From the NCBI GenBank assembly GCA_029251525.1, contig JAQXDE010000035.1, forward strand, positions 186,001 through 250,000: 64,000 nucleotides of DNA, given 5' to 3'. Below are positions 1 through 8,256 of the stretch, piece by piece. The notes below the pieces were generated by a model. It did not search any database. It was not told where the DNA came from and worked only from the letters and a program-made list of their open reading frames with translations. A program made the translations under genes and the position numbers. Each line of letters begins with the position of its first letter. Positions within the stretch are counted from its first letter, which is position 1. This DNA comes from Saprospiraceae bacterium. Lineage in GTDB: Bacteria; Bacteroidota; Bacteroidia; Chitinophagales; Saprospiraceae.

Positions 1-654
1 ATTACTACTATTGTCAGTTGAACTCAAGGAGAACTCTAAACTATCAGCTTGACCTAGCGAAGTTAAATCAACCCATGTCCATTCATCCACGATGTAATCT
101 TGTGAATTATCAGCAAATCGATAATCTGCTAAATAAAAATTTACAGAATCTGAGGAAAGTGTTCCTCCCAAATATTTTTTAATTGTCAATAAAAAATAAT
201 CTTCATCATCACCAGTTGCTCCACCAAATTTCTTGGCAAATCCGTCTCCATCTGTCATGCTTAAAAAGGCATAGGTTCCATTTGTAACATAAACTCCATT
301 TACAATTTCTCCTTGGGCATCATTTTCAAGTTTTATGATTGATCCATATGGAGCATAAGTAACAGCATAAGTCAGAGAATTATCTACTCCTCCTCCAGTA
401 ATCGAGCTAAAATCATTGGTATAGCCAGCAGTTGAGATATCGGTACTTGCAGATATAACCCAACCTCCCCATCCGCCCCATGATGGAAAATATTCATTGA
501 ACAACGAAATGTTGCCACTGTTGAAATTGTGGACTCCATCACTACCATTTAATACGGAGTCCACCGGGATGCCGTAATTTTCAAAATCAGAAGTTGTTTG
601 AGCTATAACTAGTAAAGAAGAAAGTGTAAGTAAGAAAGTAAAGATTTTTTTCAC
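1..654 (-). CDS. DUF4465-like secreted protein (3' end outside window)
   Basis: The first 218 codons are open to the window edge. The start is GTG at 654, inside the GTGA that also holds the TGA stop of the upstream TonB receptor, so the two genes overlap by 4 nt and are probably translationally coupled. The N-terminus (VKKIFTFLLTLSSLLVIAQ) is a signal peptide. The mature part has the Gly/Trp/Asp-rich beta character of DUF4465 proteins, including an FNEYFPSWGGWGGW stretch at about residues 52-65 and a later LADYRFADNSQDY segment. DUF4465 proteins are common in Bacteroidota and have no proven enzymatic role that I know of. Lying in one transcript with a riboswitch-controlled BtuB homologue, it is inferred to be a periplasmic or surface helper for cobalamin capture. 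The family assignment comes from pattern memory, not a search. Confidence 0.7.
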   Translation of the reverse strand, partial: MKKIFTFLLTLSSLLVIAQTTSDFENYGIPVDSVLNGSDGVHNFNSGNISLFNEYFPSWGGWGGWVISASTDISTAGYTNDFSSITGGGVDNSLTYAVTYAPYGSIIKLENDAQGEIVNGVYVTNGTYAFLSMTDGDGFAKKFGGATGDDEDYFLLTIKKYLGGTLSSDSVNFYLADYRFADNSQDYIVDEWTWVDLTSLGQADSLEFSLSSTDNSSN

Positions 655-2567
655 GTTTTGATAGTATTTAAAAAGTTATTAAAAGAGAATTTTATTCCTA
701 GTTGAAAATGAGTTCCAGGCATTGGACGCCTTTCCACTACAATATAATTTACGTTCCAAGAATTTTTGATGTTTAAAAAAATAGTACTCTTATATTTTTT
801 CCATCCTGTAAAGTACTGCATTCGTATATTACCAATATGGTAAGAGTCAATATCCCCAAATTGACCTCTTGCTTTTCCTGTAAAGCTATGTTGATAGGAT
901 AGAACAATATTTTTCCAGCTTAATGTTGCCCGACCAAATGCTTGATGTAATGGAACATAAATAATTTGTTCGCCTACTTCCCTTCGAGGTAATTCCATTG
1001 CAACTTCATTCGTTGATTTGATGAAATCGTAACCTATTTTAACATCAATTGCTAAACTATTTTCGGTTGTTTTGCTTTTGTAAAAAAATGAAAAACGAGG
1101 TTCCAACCCACGACTCCAAACTTTAGAAACATTAAATGCAGACCAAAAAGGTTGTCCTTGAGCGGGTGCCCATAAAATCCAATTATCAATATTTCGATTA
1201 AAAGCGGTAATGGAAAATTCAAAATTACTTTTGCCGATTGTAAAAGGATTAGAGATGGTAGCTTCTTCGCTCCAACCAGATTCAGGTTTAAGGTTTTTAT
1301 TTCCTCCTGAATTCCAAAATCGATCATTGAGTGTTGGAATTCTATAATTTCGGCTAACTTTTCCTTGAAATTTAAACCAAGAGAATATAGAATAATCAAA
1401 TCCTAAAGAGGGAACTAAGGGGATTAGATTTCCATCAACTAATTCTTGTCGGATACTCGTCTGGAATTTGTAATTATTTTTTTGGAAAAAATATGAAAGT
1501 TGAATTGCGGATCTATTCTCAATAGGAGATTCCGTATAACCATCATTGTTAGCCATTGTTAAGGAGTGAGTGATAGCTCCAAGGATTTTGTGTTTGTTTT
1601 TCCAAAATTTCTGCACATTAAATTCTGATGTAAGTGTAGAAAAATCACTCAAAGAAATTAAACTTATTGCATTATCTCTGTAATCTAGGCGTTCCTTGAA
1701 AAAACCAACTTTTCCTTGAATAACATATGTTTCATTAATATTTTTCCAATCGACCATAAGTCTAGTAGAACGATCAATTTGATTTGCTATGCTCTTGGTT
1801 TGGACATTAGTAGGTGGGATATTCCGATTAGAAAATTGTTGCCAGATATGAAAGTCAACTTGATTGTTTTGACCCATTTTCCAATACAAGTCTTGGATAA
1901 CATTTAGTTGCGATACTTCTGCATTGGTTTGTTGCCTTTTTGGGAAGCCTGGAGCAACAAAATATTTGAAATTATTCTCTCCTTGTTGATGAAAAACTTT
2001 TGTAACACCATAAATACGCAGCCCACCATAGCCAATTTTCAATTCTTGATTATAATTTCCAAAACTTCCTATGGTACTTTTTACATCTAGTGATCGATGT
2101 ATTCCGAAATTGGGTTGGCTATCCATACCAATAACTCCACCAATTGCACCACTTCCCCATATTGCAGAGTTTCCACCTTTTTGTAATGAGATTTCTTCTA
2201 CGGAATTTAATGGTAAAAGAGATAAATCTAATAGACCTAAAATTGGGCTTTGTAAGGAAAATCCATTCCATAGCACTAAATTGTGCCCGGCACTTCCACC
2301 GCGAATAGAAGAAGTAGCCAAACTTCCTGAACCATAGCTTTTGATAAATATTCCACTTTCTGAACTTATTAACTCACTTATATTTTGTGCAGCAATCTTG
2401 GCTAAATCTTTTATTTTCCATTTCTGATTCTGTGCTCCTAGTGATTGTTTTCTTATTTTTTTTGCAGAGATTTCTACTTCACGCAAAGCATGGATAGTAT
2501 CCAATTGTCCAAAGGAAAAAAAAGGAAAAATGTATATACAAAAAATTGATAAAATAATTTTATTCAT
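651..2567 (-). CDS. btuB: TonB-dependent cobalamin receptor, BtuB-like
   Basis: This 638-aa outer-membrane receptor has a signal peptide (residues 1-20, ending SFG). A TonB-box-like REVEISAKK follows at about residues 30-38. The plug domain spans about 45-155 (SSIRGGSAGHNLVLWNG, then SVEEISLQKGGNSAIWGSGAIGG). The rest is a beta-barrel ending in an aromatic-rich C-terminus. The length fits BtuB-class receptors (about 600-680 aa) rather than the 1000-aa SusC class, and there is no carboxypeptidase-like N-terminal domain. The decisive evidence for substrate is the cobalamin riboswitch in its leader at 2743-2916. Its function would be energy-dependent uptake of vitamin B12 or other corrinoids across the outer membrane. 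Its stop overlaps the start of the DUF4465-like gene. No BtuFCD genes are seen in the window. Confidence 0.85.
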   Translation of the reverse strand: MNKIILSIFCIYIFPFFSFGQLDTIHALREVEISAKKIRKQSLGAQNQKWKIKDLAKIAAQNISELISSESGIFIKSYGSGSLATSSIRGGSAGHNLVLWNGFSLQSPILGLLDLSLLPLNSVEEISLQKGGNSAIWGSGAIGGVIGMDSQPNFGIHRSLDVKSTIGSFGNYNQELKIGYGGLRIYGVTKVFHQQGENNFKYFVAPGFPKRQQTNAEVSQLNVIQDLYWKMGQNNQVDFHIWQQFSNRNIPPTNVQTKSIANQIDRSTRLMVDWKNINETYVIQGKVGFFKERLDYRDNAISLISLSDFSTLTSEFNVQKFWKNKHKILGAITHSLTMANNDGYTESPIENRSAIQLSYFFQKNNYKFQTSIRQELVDGNLIPLVPSLGFDYSIFSWFKFQGKVSRNYRIPTLNDRFWNSGGNKNLKPESGWSEEATISNPFTIGKSNFEFSITAFNRNIDNWILWAPAQGQPFWSAFNVSKVWSRGLEPRFSFFYKSKTTENSLAIDVKIGYDFIKSTNEVAMELPRREVGEQIIYVPLHQAFGRATLSWKNIVLSYQHSFTGKARGQFGDIDSYHIGNIRMQYFTGWKKYKSTIFLNIKNSWNVNYIVVERRPMPGTHFQLGIKFSFNNFLNTIKT

Positions 2568-2742
2568 CTGCTACAAAGAAATACTTACGGAGAGGAGTAG
2601 GCGGCAGACAAATTTTAGATGGCAAGTATTTCAATTTTTTCCAAGGTCAGATATGAAAAATCACTAAAAAACACTTAAGTAGCCAACATCATAAAAGTGG
2701 ATCTGTCGTTAACTTTTCCTCCGAAAGTCGGTTGAACGAAAG

Positions 2743-2916
2743 TACTTTGGCAGGTCTTCTGGCTCGTTCTACTTCCAATGCCTTCCCATTTTGAATTTCT
2801 TTTTTTCAAAAAAGTGGCAATTATTGAAAGCTGTATTTAGAACTTACAGCAGCGGGGACTGCTCCGAAATCTCATCGGATTCCCTTTTAATTCCGTCTAA
2901 GACGGAAACCATAGTA
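2743..2916 (-). ncRNA. Cobalamin (B12/AdoCbl-class) riboswitch
   Basis: Read on the minus strand, the leader contains GGGAATCCGATGAGATTTCGG, then AGCAGTCCCCGCTGCTGTAAG (the B12 box, 2843-2888), then a GCCACTT segment. It ends in GAGCCAGAAGACCTGCC near 2750-2766. These are the conserved core blocks of the cobalamin aptamer in the correct order. A terminal stem can be drawn between TACTATGG (2909-2916) and CCAAAGTA (2743-2750) with one mismatch. The 3' strand of that stem lies in a perfect 10-bp palindrome AAAGTACTTT (2739-2748). A CCGACTTTCGG hairpin follows at 2721-2731, and either could belong to the expression platform. About 175 nt separate the aptamer from the receptor start codon. When cobalamin is bound, the btuB-like operon should be repressed. 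Confidence 0.93.
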
Positions 2917-2920
2917 GAAC

Positions 2921-2928
2921 AAAGGTAA
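2921..2928 (-). promoter_or_regulatory. Putative -7 element TACCTTTG for the riboswitch transcript
   Basis: The minus strand reads TACCTTTG, matching the Bacteroidota TAnnTTTG -7 consensus. It lies just upstream of the 5' edge of the aptamer, so a start about 6 nt downstream would begin the RNA at the first stem. No good -33 element is visible. Confidence 0.5.
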
Positions 2929-3043
2929 AAATTAGTTTGAAATATAAAAGAAAGTTTTAATCAGATAAATTAGAATTTTTTTATTTCAAAGGGTGGAGTA
3001 TGTATTAGGGTCGTTATTGGAAAAATATTTTTGAAAATATGCC

Positions 3044-3769
3044 TCACGTTATAGTTTGTGAAAGTAAATCATCCATACTATAAACACCTTTGCGATTATT
3101 CATCCATTCGGCAGCCATCAAAGCACCTTTAGCAAACCCTAATCTAGAATGTGCAGTATGTTTTATTTCAATAGAGTCAATCTCGGAATCATAATGAATT
3201 GAATGAGTTCCCGGAATATTTTCAATTCTCTTAGAAAAAATTGGTAGGTCATTTTCTTTTCGAATAGCTTCATTGATCCATTTTGATTTTCGTGATATTT
3301 TTTCCAGTAAGCCTTCTGCAAGTGTGATAGCAGTTCCGCTTGGTGCATCTAGTTTTTGAGTGTGATGTATTTCCTCGAGTGATACATCGTAGTCGCTATA
3401 GGTTTCCATCATCTTTGCCAATATTTTGTTAAGCTTAAAAAATAGATTGACTCCTATGCTGAAATTAGAGGCATAGAAAAATCCTCCATCCAATTTTTTG
3501 CAAGTATCCTTTATTTTATCCATTTTTTCAACCCATCCTGTTGTCCCCGAAATTACTGGAACGCCACATTCAAAACATCTTATAATATTCCCAATAGCAC
3601 TTTCGGGTCGAGTAAATTCTATGGCAATATCTGCTTTTTTGAGTTGTTCATTAGTCCATGTAAAAGCATTCTTTATGTCTACTTTTAATACTATTTCATG
3701 ACCTTTTTCGATAGCTAATTGTTCAATGGTTTTACCCATTTTGCCGTAGCCAATTATTGCGATTTTCAT
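3044..3769 (-). CDS. dapB: 4-hydroxy-tetrahydrodipicolinate reductase
   Basis: DapB carries out the NAD(P)H-dependent reduction step in the meso-diaminopimelate/lysine pathway, supplying peptidoglycan and lysine in the cytoplasm. The 241-aa protein starts with the Rossmann motif GYGKMGK (residues 7-13). It has SGTTGW (74-79), and the DapB signature EEIHHTQKLDAPSGTA (132-147) holds the catalytic His pair and substrate-binding Lys. The C-terminus (HTAHSRLGFAKGALMAAEW) is typical. Its length is normal for the short DapB form found in Bacteroidota. A strong hairpin at 3786-3817 sits only 17 nt upstream of its ATG, separating it from the preceding gene. No further lysine genes are adjacent. Confidence 0.97.
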   Translation of the reverse strand: MKIAIIGYGKMGKTIEQLAIEKGHEIVLKVDIKNAFTWTNEQLKKADIAIEFTRPESAIGNIIRCFECGVPVISGTTGWVEKMDKIKDTCKKLDGGFFYASNFSIGVNLFFKLNKILAKMMETYSDYDVSLEEIHHTQKLDAPSGTAITLAEGLLEKISRKSKWINEAIRKENDLPIFSKRIENIPGTHSIHYDSEIDSIEIKHTAHSRLGFAKGALMAAEWMNNRKGVYSMDDLLSQTIT

Positions 3770-3785
3770 CTTGATTTTACTATTT

Positions 3786-3817
3786 AATTAGAGAAAAGGA
3801 AACCCTTTTCTCTAATT
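3786..3817 (-). terminator. Hairpin between amidohydrolase gene and dapB
   Basis: The inverted repeat AATTAGAGAAAAGG/CCTTTTCTCTAATT has 14 bp stems and a 4-nt loop. It lies 17 bp downstream of the amidohydrolase stop and 17 nt upstream of the dapB start. It is probably a terminator or a processing/attenuation hairpin. Confidence 0.7.
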
Positions 3818-3833
3818 TAGATTTATGTTTTTA

Positions 3834-6800
3834 TTAATGCCTGCAACTACACATTGAAGGCATAAAACTATTTGTACTCTCGAAGAAAGGAATATTATTT
3901 GATCCACCTTCTTTTTCAAAATAAAACTTAGAACGTTTTTTATCGTAATTTCCAATCTCATTCATTTTTTCTGAGTCATATAATCTGCCATTGATCATGG
4001 TATATTTTATAAATTCAGAATTGCGAATATCCTCCAATGGGTTTTTATCCAATATTAAAAGATCTGCTAGTTTACCTTCCTTTAAGGAACCTATTTCACT
4101 ATCCATTCCAAGATAGATAGCACCGTTCATTGTTGCTGAACGAAGGGCTTGCATATTGGTCATGCCACCTTGTTGCAACATCCAAAGTTCCCAATGAGCA
4201 CCTAAACCCTGTAGTTGGCCATGGGCACCAAGGTTAATATTAACACCAGCGTTTTGCAATTTTGTACAACTTTGTGATGTTAAAATATGTCCGTTTTCAT
4301 ATTCATCATCTGGAACCATAGTTCGATGCCTCGAGCGAGAATCCAAAATACCTCTTGGCATAAAATTAAGTAGACGATCCTTTTCCCAAATATTTTCTTT
4401 TTGGTAAAAATAAAACTCTCCATTTACTCCACCATAATTTACTATTAAGGTAGGAGTATTGTGAGCTTTAGTTTTTTTCCAGATTTCAACTACATCTTTA
4501 TATAATGGTGCAATTGGTAAATTATGTTCAACTCCTGTGTGACCATCAATTACCATATTCATATTATGATAGAAAAAAGATCCACCTTCTGGAACAACTA
4601 GCATGTTTAATTCTCTAGCAGCCTGTAAAACTTGTTGCCTTTGTTCTCTGCGAGGTTGATTATAGCTTTTTACTGAAAAAGCACCATAAGCTTTAGTTCG
4701 ACGGAGGGCAGATTTTGCATCATCCACCGAGTTAATAACTGCTTTAAAGTCACCTTCTGCTCCATACAGAATAGTTCCGGTTGAGTATAACCTTGGACCC
4801 ACCATTTCTCCTGCTTTAATCATTTCGGCTTGCGAGAATATCATTTCAGAATTTGAAGAAGGATCATGAGCTGTTGTTACTCCGTATGCTAGGTTGGCAT
4901 AATAATGCCATTGTTTTTTTGGACTAGTTCCAAATCGGAAATTTCCTAAATGGCCATGCACGTCAATTATCCCAGGCATAATAGTTTTATCTGTGCAATC
5001 AATCACCTTTGCATCAGTAGGGATTTTTATTTTTCCAGTTACTCCAATTGCTTTAATTTTATTATTATCCACTATAAGGGTTCCATTCTTAATTACTTGA
5101 TCTTCTTCCATAGTGATGATGGTGGCATTGGTAAGAGCAATTATACCCTCAGGTCGATCCGTTTTCAACTTGAGATCAATTTTCAAGCCTGCTGTATCAA
5201 GTGGAGGTATGGAATCTACCTTGCCAAGAAATGGAAAACGGTCTTCTATAGAATTTGTAAAATATTCATTCCCCAGTGTCCAATGTATTTTTTTGCTATC
5301 TTTACTCCAATGTAAACTGATACCAGCATCCCTTCCTATTTGGGCCACTGGAACTGCTTTTGTTTTAGCAGAAAGCCCAACTGCTTGACCAGTTTTTGGC
5401 ATAGGTGCAATATAAACTTTATATAAGTCAGTAAAGGCAATCCATTCATTATCTGGACTTTGTGCAAACTGATTAGCGTACTTTGTGCTGAATATTATTT
5501 GTTCTTCTGATCCATTTAATTTTACACTTTTAAAGGCTTTTTTCAAGCTTCCAAAAAGGTATCCACCTGTTTGAAAGAGAATTCTTTCTCCGTCGGAACT
5601 AAAACTTGGATATTCACCTTGTGGAGTTACAAAAGTATGTTTTGCTCCATTTTTGGACATTAAATAAATGCCTGGTTCTTTTGAGAAGGTATATCCTTGA
5701 TGATCGTTTCCTCCAGCTTTAACATAGACAATTTGACTTCCATTAGGAGAAAAACATGGGTTACGATAATTACCTTTCTTTGGTGTAAGTTTAGTGGATA
5801 TTCCAGTTTTTAAATTTATTTTTTGAATACTGCCTAAATTATCATCATCCCAAGTTACATACACAATTTCATTTCCATCTGGAGAAAAATTAGGTTCGAA
5901 CTCAAAGTGACTATCTGTAGTAATTCGTGTCGGTTTTCCATTTGGCAAATTCATTTTCCAAAGGTGTCCAACGGCATTGAAGATTAACATTTTTCCATTT
6001 GGAGAAGTTCGAGCATTACGAACTACATTAACTTGGAAGTTATCTTGATCTACTTGATTTGGAAACCGAACAGTTTCATAAACCCGATGTTTTGCGTTGA
6101 CTGTGAAATCAATATTAGAAACTTTAGAATTGGCAATATTAACTTTTTGAATTTTGCCTTTAGCCCAAAAAACTAAGTGTTGATCATTGGGAGTCCATGC
6201 AAATCCTGGATAGGTTCCAAAGATTGCCCAAGCTTCTTGTTGATCCTTTGACATATGATGGTTCAAAGGTTTTTCTTCACCAGTTTCTAAATTATGAACA
6301 AACAAAACAGTTTTAGTTCGAACTCTTCTGATAAAGGCTATTTTTTTTCCATCATGAGAAATTTGAGGTCGGCTTGCACTTCCAGGACCTCTGATAATCG
6401 TTTGCGTTTCCCCTTTTGTTCGATCATACCTTTTGATTACATAAATTTGTGAATTAGGATTTTTGTTGTATTGAAAATATCCACCAGGGTAAACATCTTC
6501 TGAAAAATAAACATATTGACCATCAGTAGAGACACAAGGTTCATTTACGTCTTGTTGGTCATTCTTTCTTTTAGTTATTTGAATTCCAGAACCCCCTGTT
6601 ATGTGATACATCCATAATTCGCCAGCACCAAGTGATCGTTGAGAGGTAAAATGTTTTCGTCCAATAACATAATCACTTCCGTCTACCCAAGTACCATTAT
6701 TTACAAGTCTAAATTTTTCTTTAGTGATTTGTTTTATATCTGTACCATCTGATTTCATCATCCAAAGGTTATCTCCACCCCCTGCATCACTAGTAAACAA

Positions 6801-7130
6801 GATATGTTTTCCATCAGGACTGTATCGAGGTTGTACATCGAAAGATAAACCAGTTCTTAGGGTTTTTGCTTTCCCTCCAGATATTGGAATGGTATAAATA
6901 TCACCCATCATATCGAAAGCAATAGTTTTTCCATCTGGGCTGACGTCAAGGTTCATCCATGTTCCTTCGTCTGTTGTGAAATTGAAATCTGTAAATTTAC
7001 CGGGAGGATTATTTACATCCCATTTTTTAGAATCCTTTGTTTGAGCAAAAGAACATTGAAAAAGAAAGATAAAACAAGAAAGGATTAAAAGTTTTGTAAA
7101 TCTTTTCGTCATAGATGTTATTTTTCTCAT
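3834..7130 (-). CDS. Secreted PD40 beta-propeller/amidohydrolase fusion protein
   Basis: This 1098-aa exported protein has a signal peptide up to about residue 30 (CSFAQ). The start could also be the ATG at 7112, six codons in. Residues about 45-620 carry repeated TolB/DPP-like WD40 (PD40) blades, seen as recurring SPDGKTIAF, SPDGKHILFTSD, SPDGNEIVY and SPNGSQIVY units. Residues about 660-1065 form a metal-dependent amidohydrolase with the metal-binding DVHGHLGNF, HNLPIAPLY and LGAHGQLQGLGAHWE segments. The closing strand ADLLILDKNPLEDI is typical of amidohydrolases. Such fusions are widespread in Bacteroidota and annotated only as amidohydrolase family; the substrate is unknown, and peptides or cyclic amides are plausible. 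The extreme C-terminus, MPSMCSCRH, is an unusual Cys/His tail. Confidence 0.88.
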   Translation of the reverse strand: MRKITSMTKRFTKLLILSCFIFLFQCSFAQTKDSKKWDVNNPPGKFTDFNFTTDEGTWMNLDVSPDGKTIAFDMMGDIYTIPISGGKAKTLRTGLSFDVQPRYSPDGKHILFTSDAGGGDNLWMMKSDGTDIKQITKEKFRLVNNGTWVDGSDYVIGRKHFTSQRSLGAGELWMYHITGGSGIQITKRKNDQQDVNEPCVSTDGQYVYFSEDVYPGGYFQYNKNPNSQIYVIKRYDRTKGETQTIIRGPGSASRPQISHDGKKIAFIRRVRTKTVLFVHNLETGEEKPLNHHMSKDQQEAWAIFGTYPGFAWTPNDQHLVFWAKGKIQKVNIANSKVSNIDFTVNAKHRVYETVRFPNQVDQDNFQVNVVRNARTSPNGKMLIFNAVGHLWKMNLPNGKPTRITTDSHFEFEPNFSPDGNEIVYVTWDDDNLGSIQKINLKTGISTKLTPKKGNYRNPCFSPNGSQIVYVKAGGNDHQGYTFSKEPGIYLMSKNGAKHTFVTPQGEYPSFSSDGERILFQTGGYLFGSLKKAFKSVKLNGSEEQIIFSTKYANQFAQSPDNEWIAFTDLYKVYIAPMPKTGQAVGLSAKTKAVPVAQIGRDAGISLHWSKDSKKIHWTLGNEYFTNSIEDRFPFLGKVDSIPPLDTAGLKIDLKLKTDRPEGIIALTNATIITMEEDQVIKNGTLIVDNNKIKAIGVTGKIKIPTDAKVIDCTDKTIMPGIIDVHGHLGNFRFGTSPKKQWHYYANLAYGVTTAHDPSSNSEMIFSQAEMIKAGEMVGPRLYSTGTILYGAEGDFKAVINSVDDAKSALRRTKAYGAFSVKSYNQPRREQRQQVLQAARELNMLVVPEGGSFFYHNMNMVIDGHTGVEHNLPIAPLYKDVVEIWKKTKAHNTPTLIVNYGGVNGEFYFYQKENIWEKDRLLNFMPRGILDSRSRHRTMVPDDEYENGHILTSQSCTKLQNAGVNINLGAHGQLQGLGAHWELWMLQQGGMTNMQALRSATMNGAIYLGMDSEIGSLKEGKLADLLILDKNPLEDIRNSEFIKYTMINGRLYDSEKMNEIGNYDKKRSKFYFEKEGGSNNIPFFESTNSFMPSMCSCRH

Positions 7131-7326
7131 TATTTAATAAAAAAAAAGTGAATAATAGTTAAAGATTAGGAGTGAAGTTAAAAAAAAATGTCAGGTTGGA
7201 GTAAGAATTATCTAGTTGGTTTTTATAAGACACGGTTTACTAGTCTATTATTTCCGAAATAAAAATCAAACTATCATTTCTAGAGAAAAAGAATCTAATT
7301 TTTGGTTAATTTTTCTATTTTGCGAT

Positions 7327-7893
7327 ATGAAAACTACTCGAAATAAATTACCAATTAAAGTTGATAATCAACTCAAGCAATTGGATATTGAATTGATTGA
7401 ACTTTTGAAGATTTTAAAAGACTATTCAGAGAAAACGCTCAATAAAAAACCAGGGCAGAACAAATGGTCGGTCATACAGGTGATGAATCATTTGATTCTG
7501 GTGGAAGGATACGGTAAATCATATGTAGAGAAAAAATTAAGTTTTAATCCAAAATTGCAAAAAGCAGGAATAGGAGGTACTTGGAGGAAGTTTATAATGA
7601 GTACCATCGTCAAATTTCCGTTTAAAATAAAAGCTCCTGATCTAGTTACTGGAGATAATTTACCTGTAGAATCTGGGTTTTGGGAGACAGCAAAAAAATG
7701 GAAACAACAGCGAGAGGAGCTGAGGACATTTTTGGAAGCCATTCCTCAAGAGCATTTTAATAAAGAATTATATAAGCATCCTTTGGCTGGGAAAATGTCG
7801 TTATATGGATTAATGGATTTTAATGTGGCTCATTTTAAAAGGCACAAAAAACAAATCAATAAAATTCTTGAGAAGAGTTTTAAGATTAATTAA
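7327..7893 (+). CDS. DinB family protein
   Basis: The ATG at 7327 (MKTTRNKLPIKVD) is preferred over the longer frame from 7216, whose first 37 residues look non-coding. The resulting 188-aa protein is an all-helical DinB four-helix bundle. The likely metal ligands are His in QVMNHLILVEGYG (first half) and the two His of NVAHFKRHKKQI near the C-terminus. That gives the usual three-His pattern of DinB/YfiT-like putative metal-dependent hydrolases or thiol transferases. Its role here is unknown; some relatives act with bacillithiol, and YtxJ occurs elsewhere in this window. A bidirectional terminator follows directly. Confidence 0.85.
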   Translation: MKTTRNKLPIKVDNQLKQLDIELIELLKILKDYSEKTLNKKPGQNKWSVIQVMNHLILVEGYGKSYVEKKLSFNPKLQKAGIGGTWRKFIMSTIVKFPFKIKAPDLVTGDNLPVESGFWETAKKWKQQREELRTFLEAIPQEHFNKELYKHPLAGKMSLYGLMDFNVAHFKRHKKQINKILEKSFKIN

Positions 7894-7898
7894 AAAAA

Positions 7899-7924
7899 GG
7901 ATGCTTGTTTGAATACAAGCATCC
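7899..7924. terminator. Bidirectional intrinsic terminator
   Basis: A perfect 9-bp stem GGATGCTTG/CAAGCATCC with an 8-nt loop is flanked by A7 on one side and T7 on the other. It ends the dinB-like gene on the plus strand and could end minus-strand transcription from the right. Confidence 0.9.
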
Positions 7925-8104
7925 TTTTTTTATCAAAGAAACCTGAAAATAGCGAACAAAAGACAATGAGAAATAAATGATAAAAGTATTCCATAATATT
8001 TTAAAAAGCGGCCAAGACTTTTTACGAAAATGGGAATAATTTATTTTAAATTGATGATTTCTTGATTTGTATATCCACTTAGTTCTGTAGCTAAAAAGAA
8101 AATA

Positions 8105-8112
8105 CAAAGGTA
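8105..8112 (-). promoter_or_regulatory. Possible -7 element TACCTTTG
   Basis: TACCTTTG on the minus strand matches TAnnTTTG and points toward the terminator at 7899-7924. No annotated gene lies between them, which suggests a small RNA or small gene. An inverted repeat TATAATC/GATTATA (8119-8139) lies just upstream and could be an operator. Confidence 0.3.
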
Positions 8113-8256
8113 GATGCTTATAATCGTAGGGTGATTATAGTTTTAATAAGACTACCTACCTGATGAGTTTCTGTGATTAGTAAATTAAAGTAAAACAAGA
8201 CCATTAGGCCTCAAAAAAAAGCATTTTGCTAAAAAATTCCTGTGTAAGAGTTATTT

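Noticed and set aside
7216-7326. N-terminal extension of the DinB protein
   Set aside because: These 37 residues do not match the DinB fold, and the ATG at 7327 gives the usual length.
7886-8107. A 73-codon minus-strand frame
   Set aside because: It reads through the terminator and has AT-driven composition.
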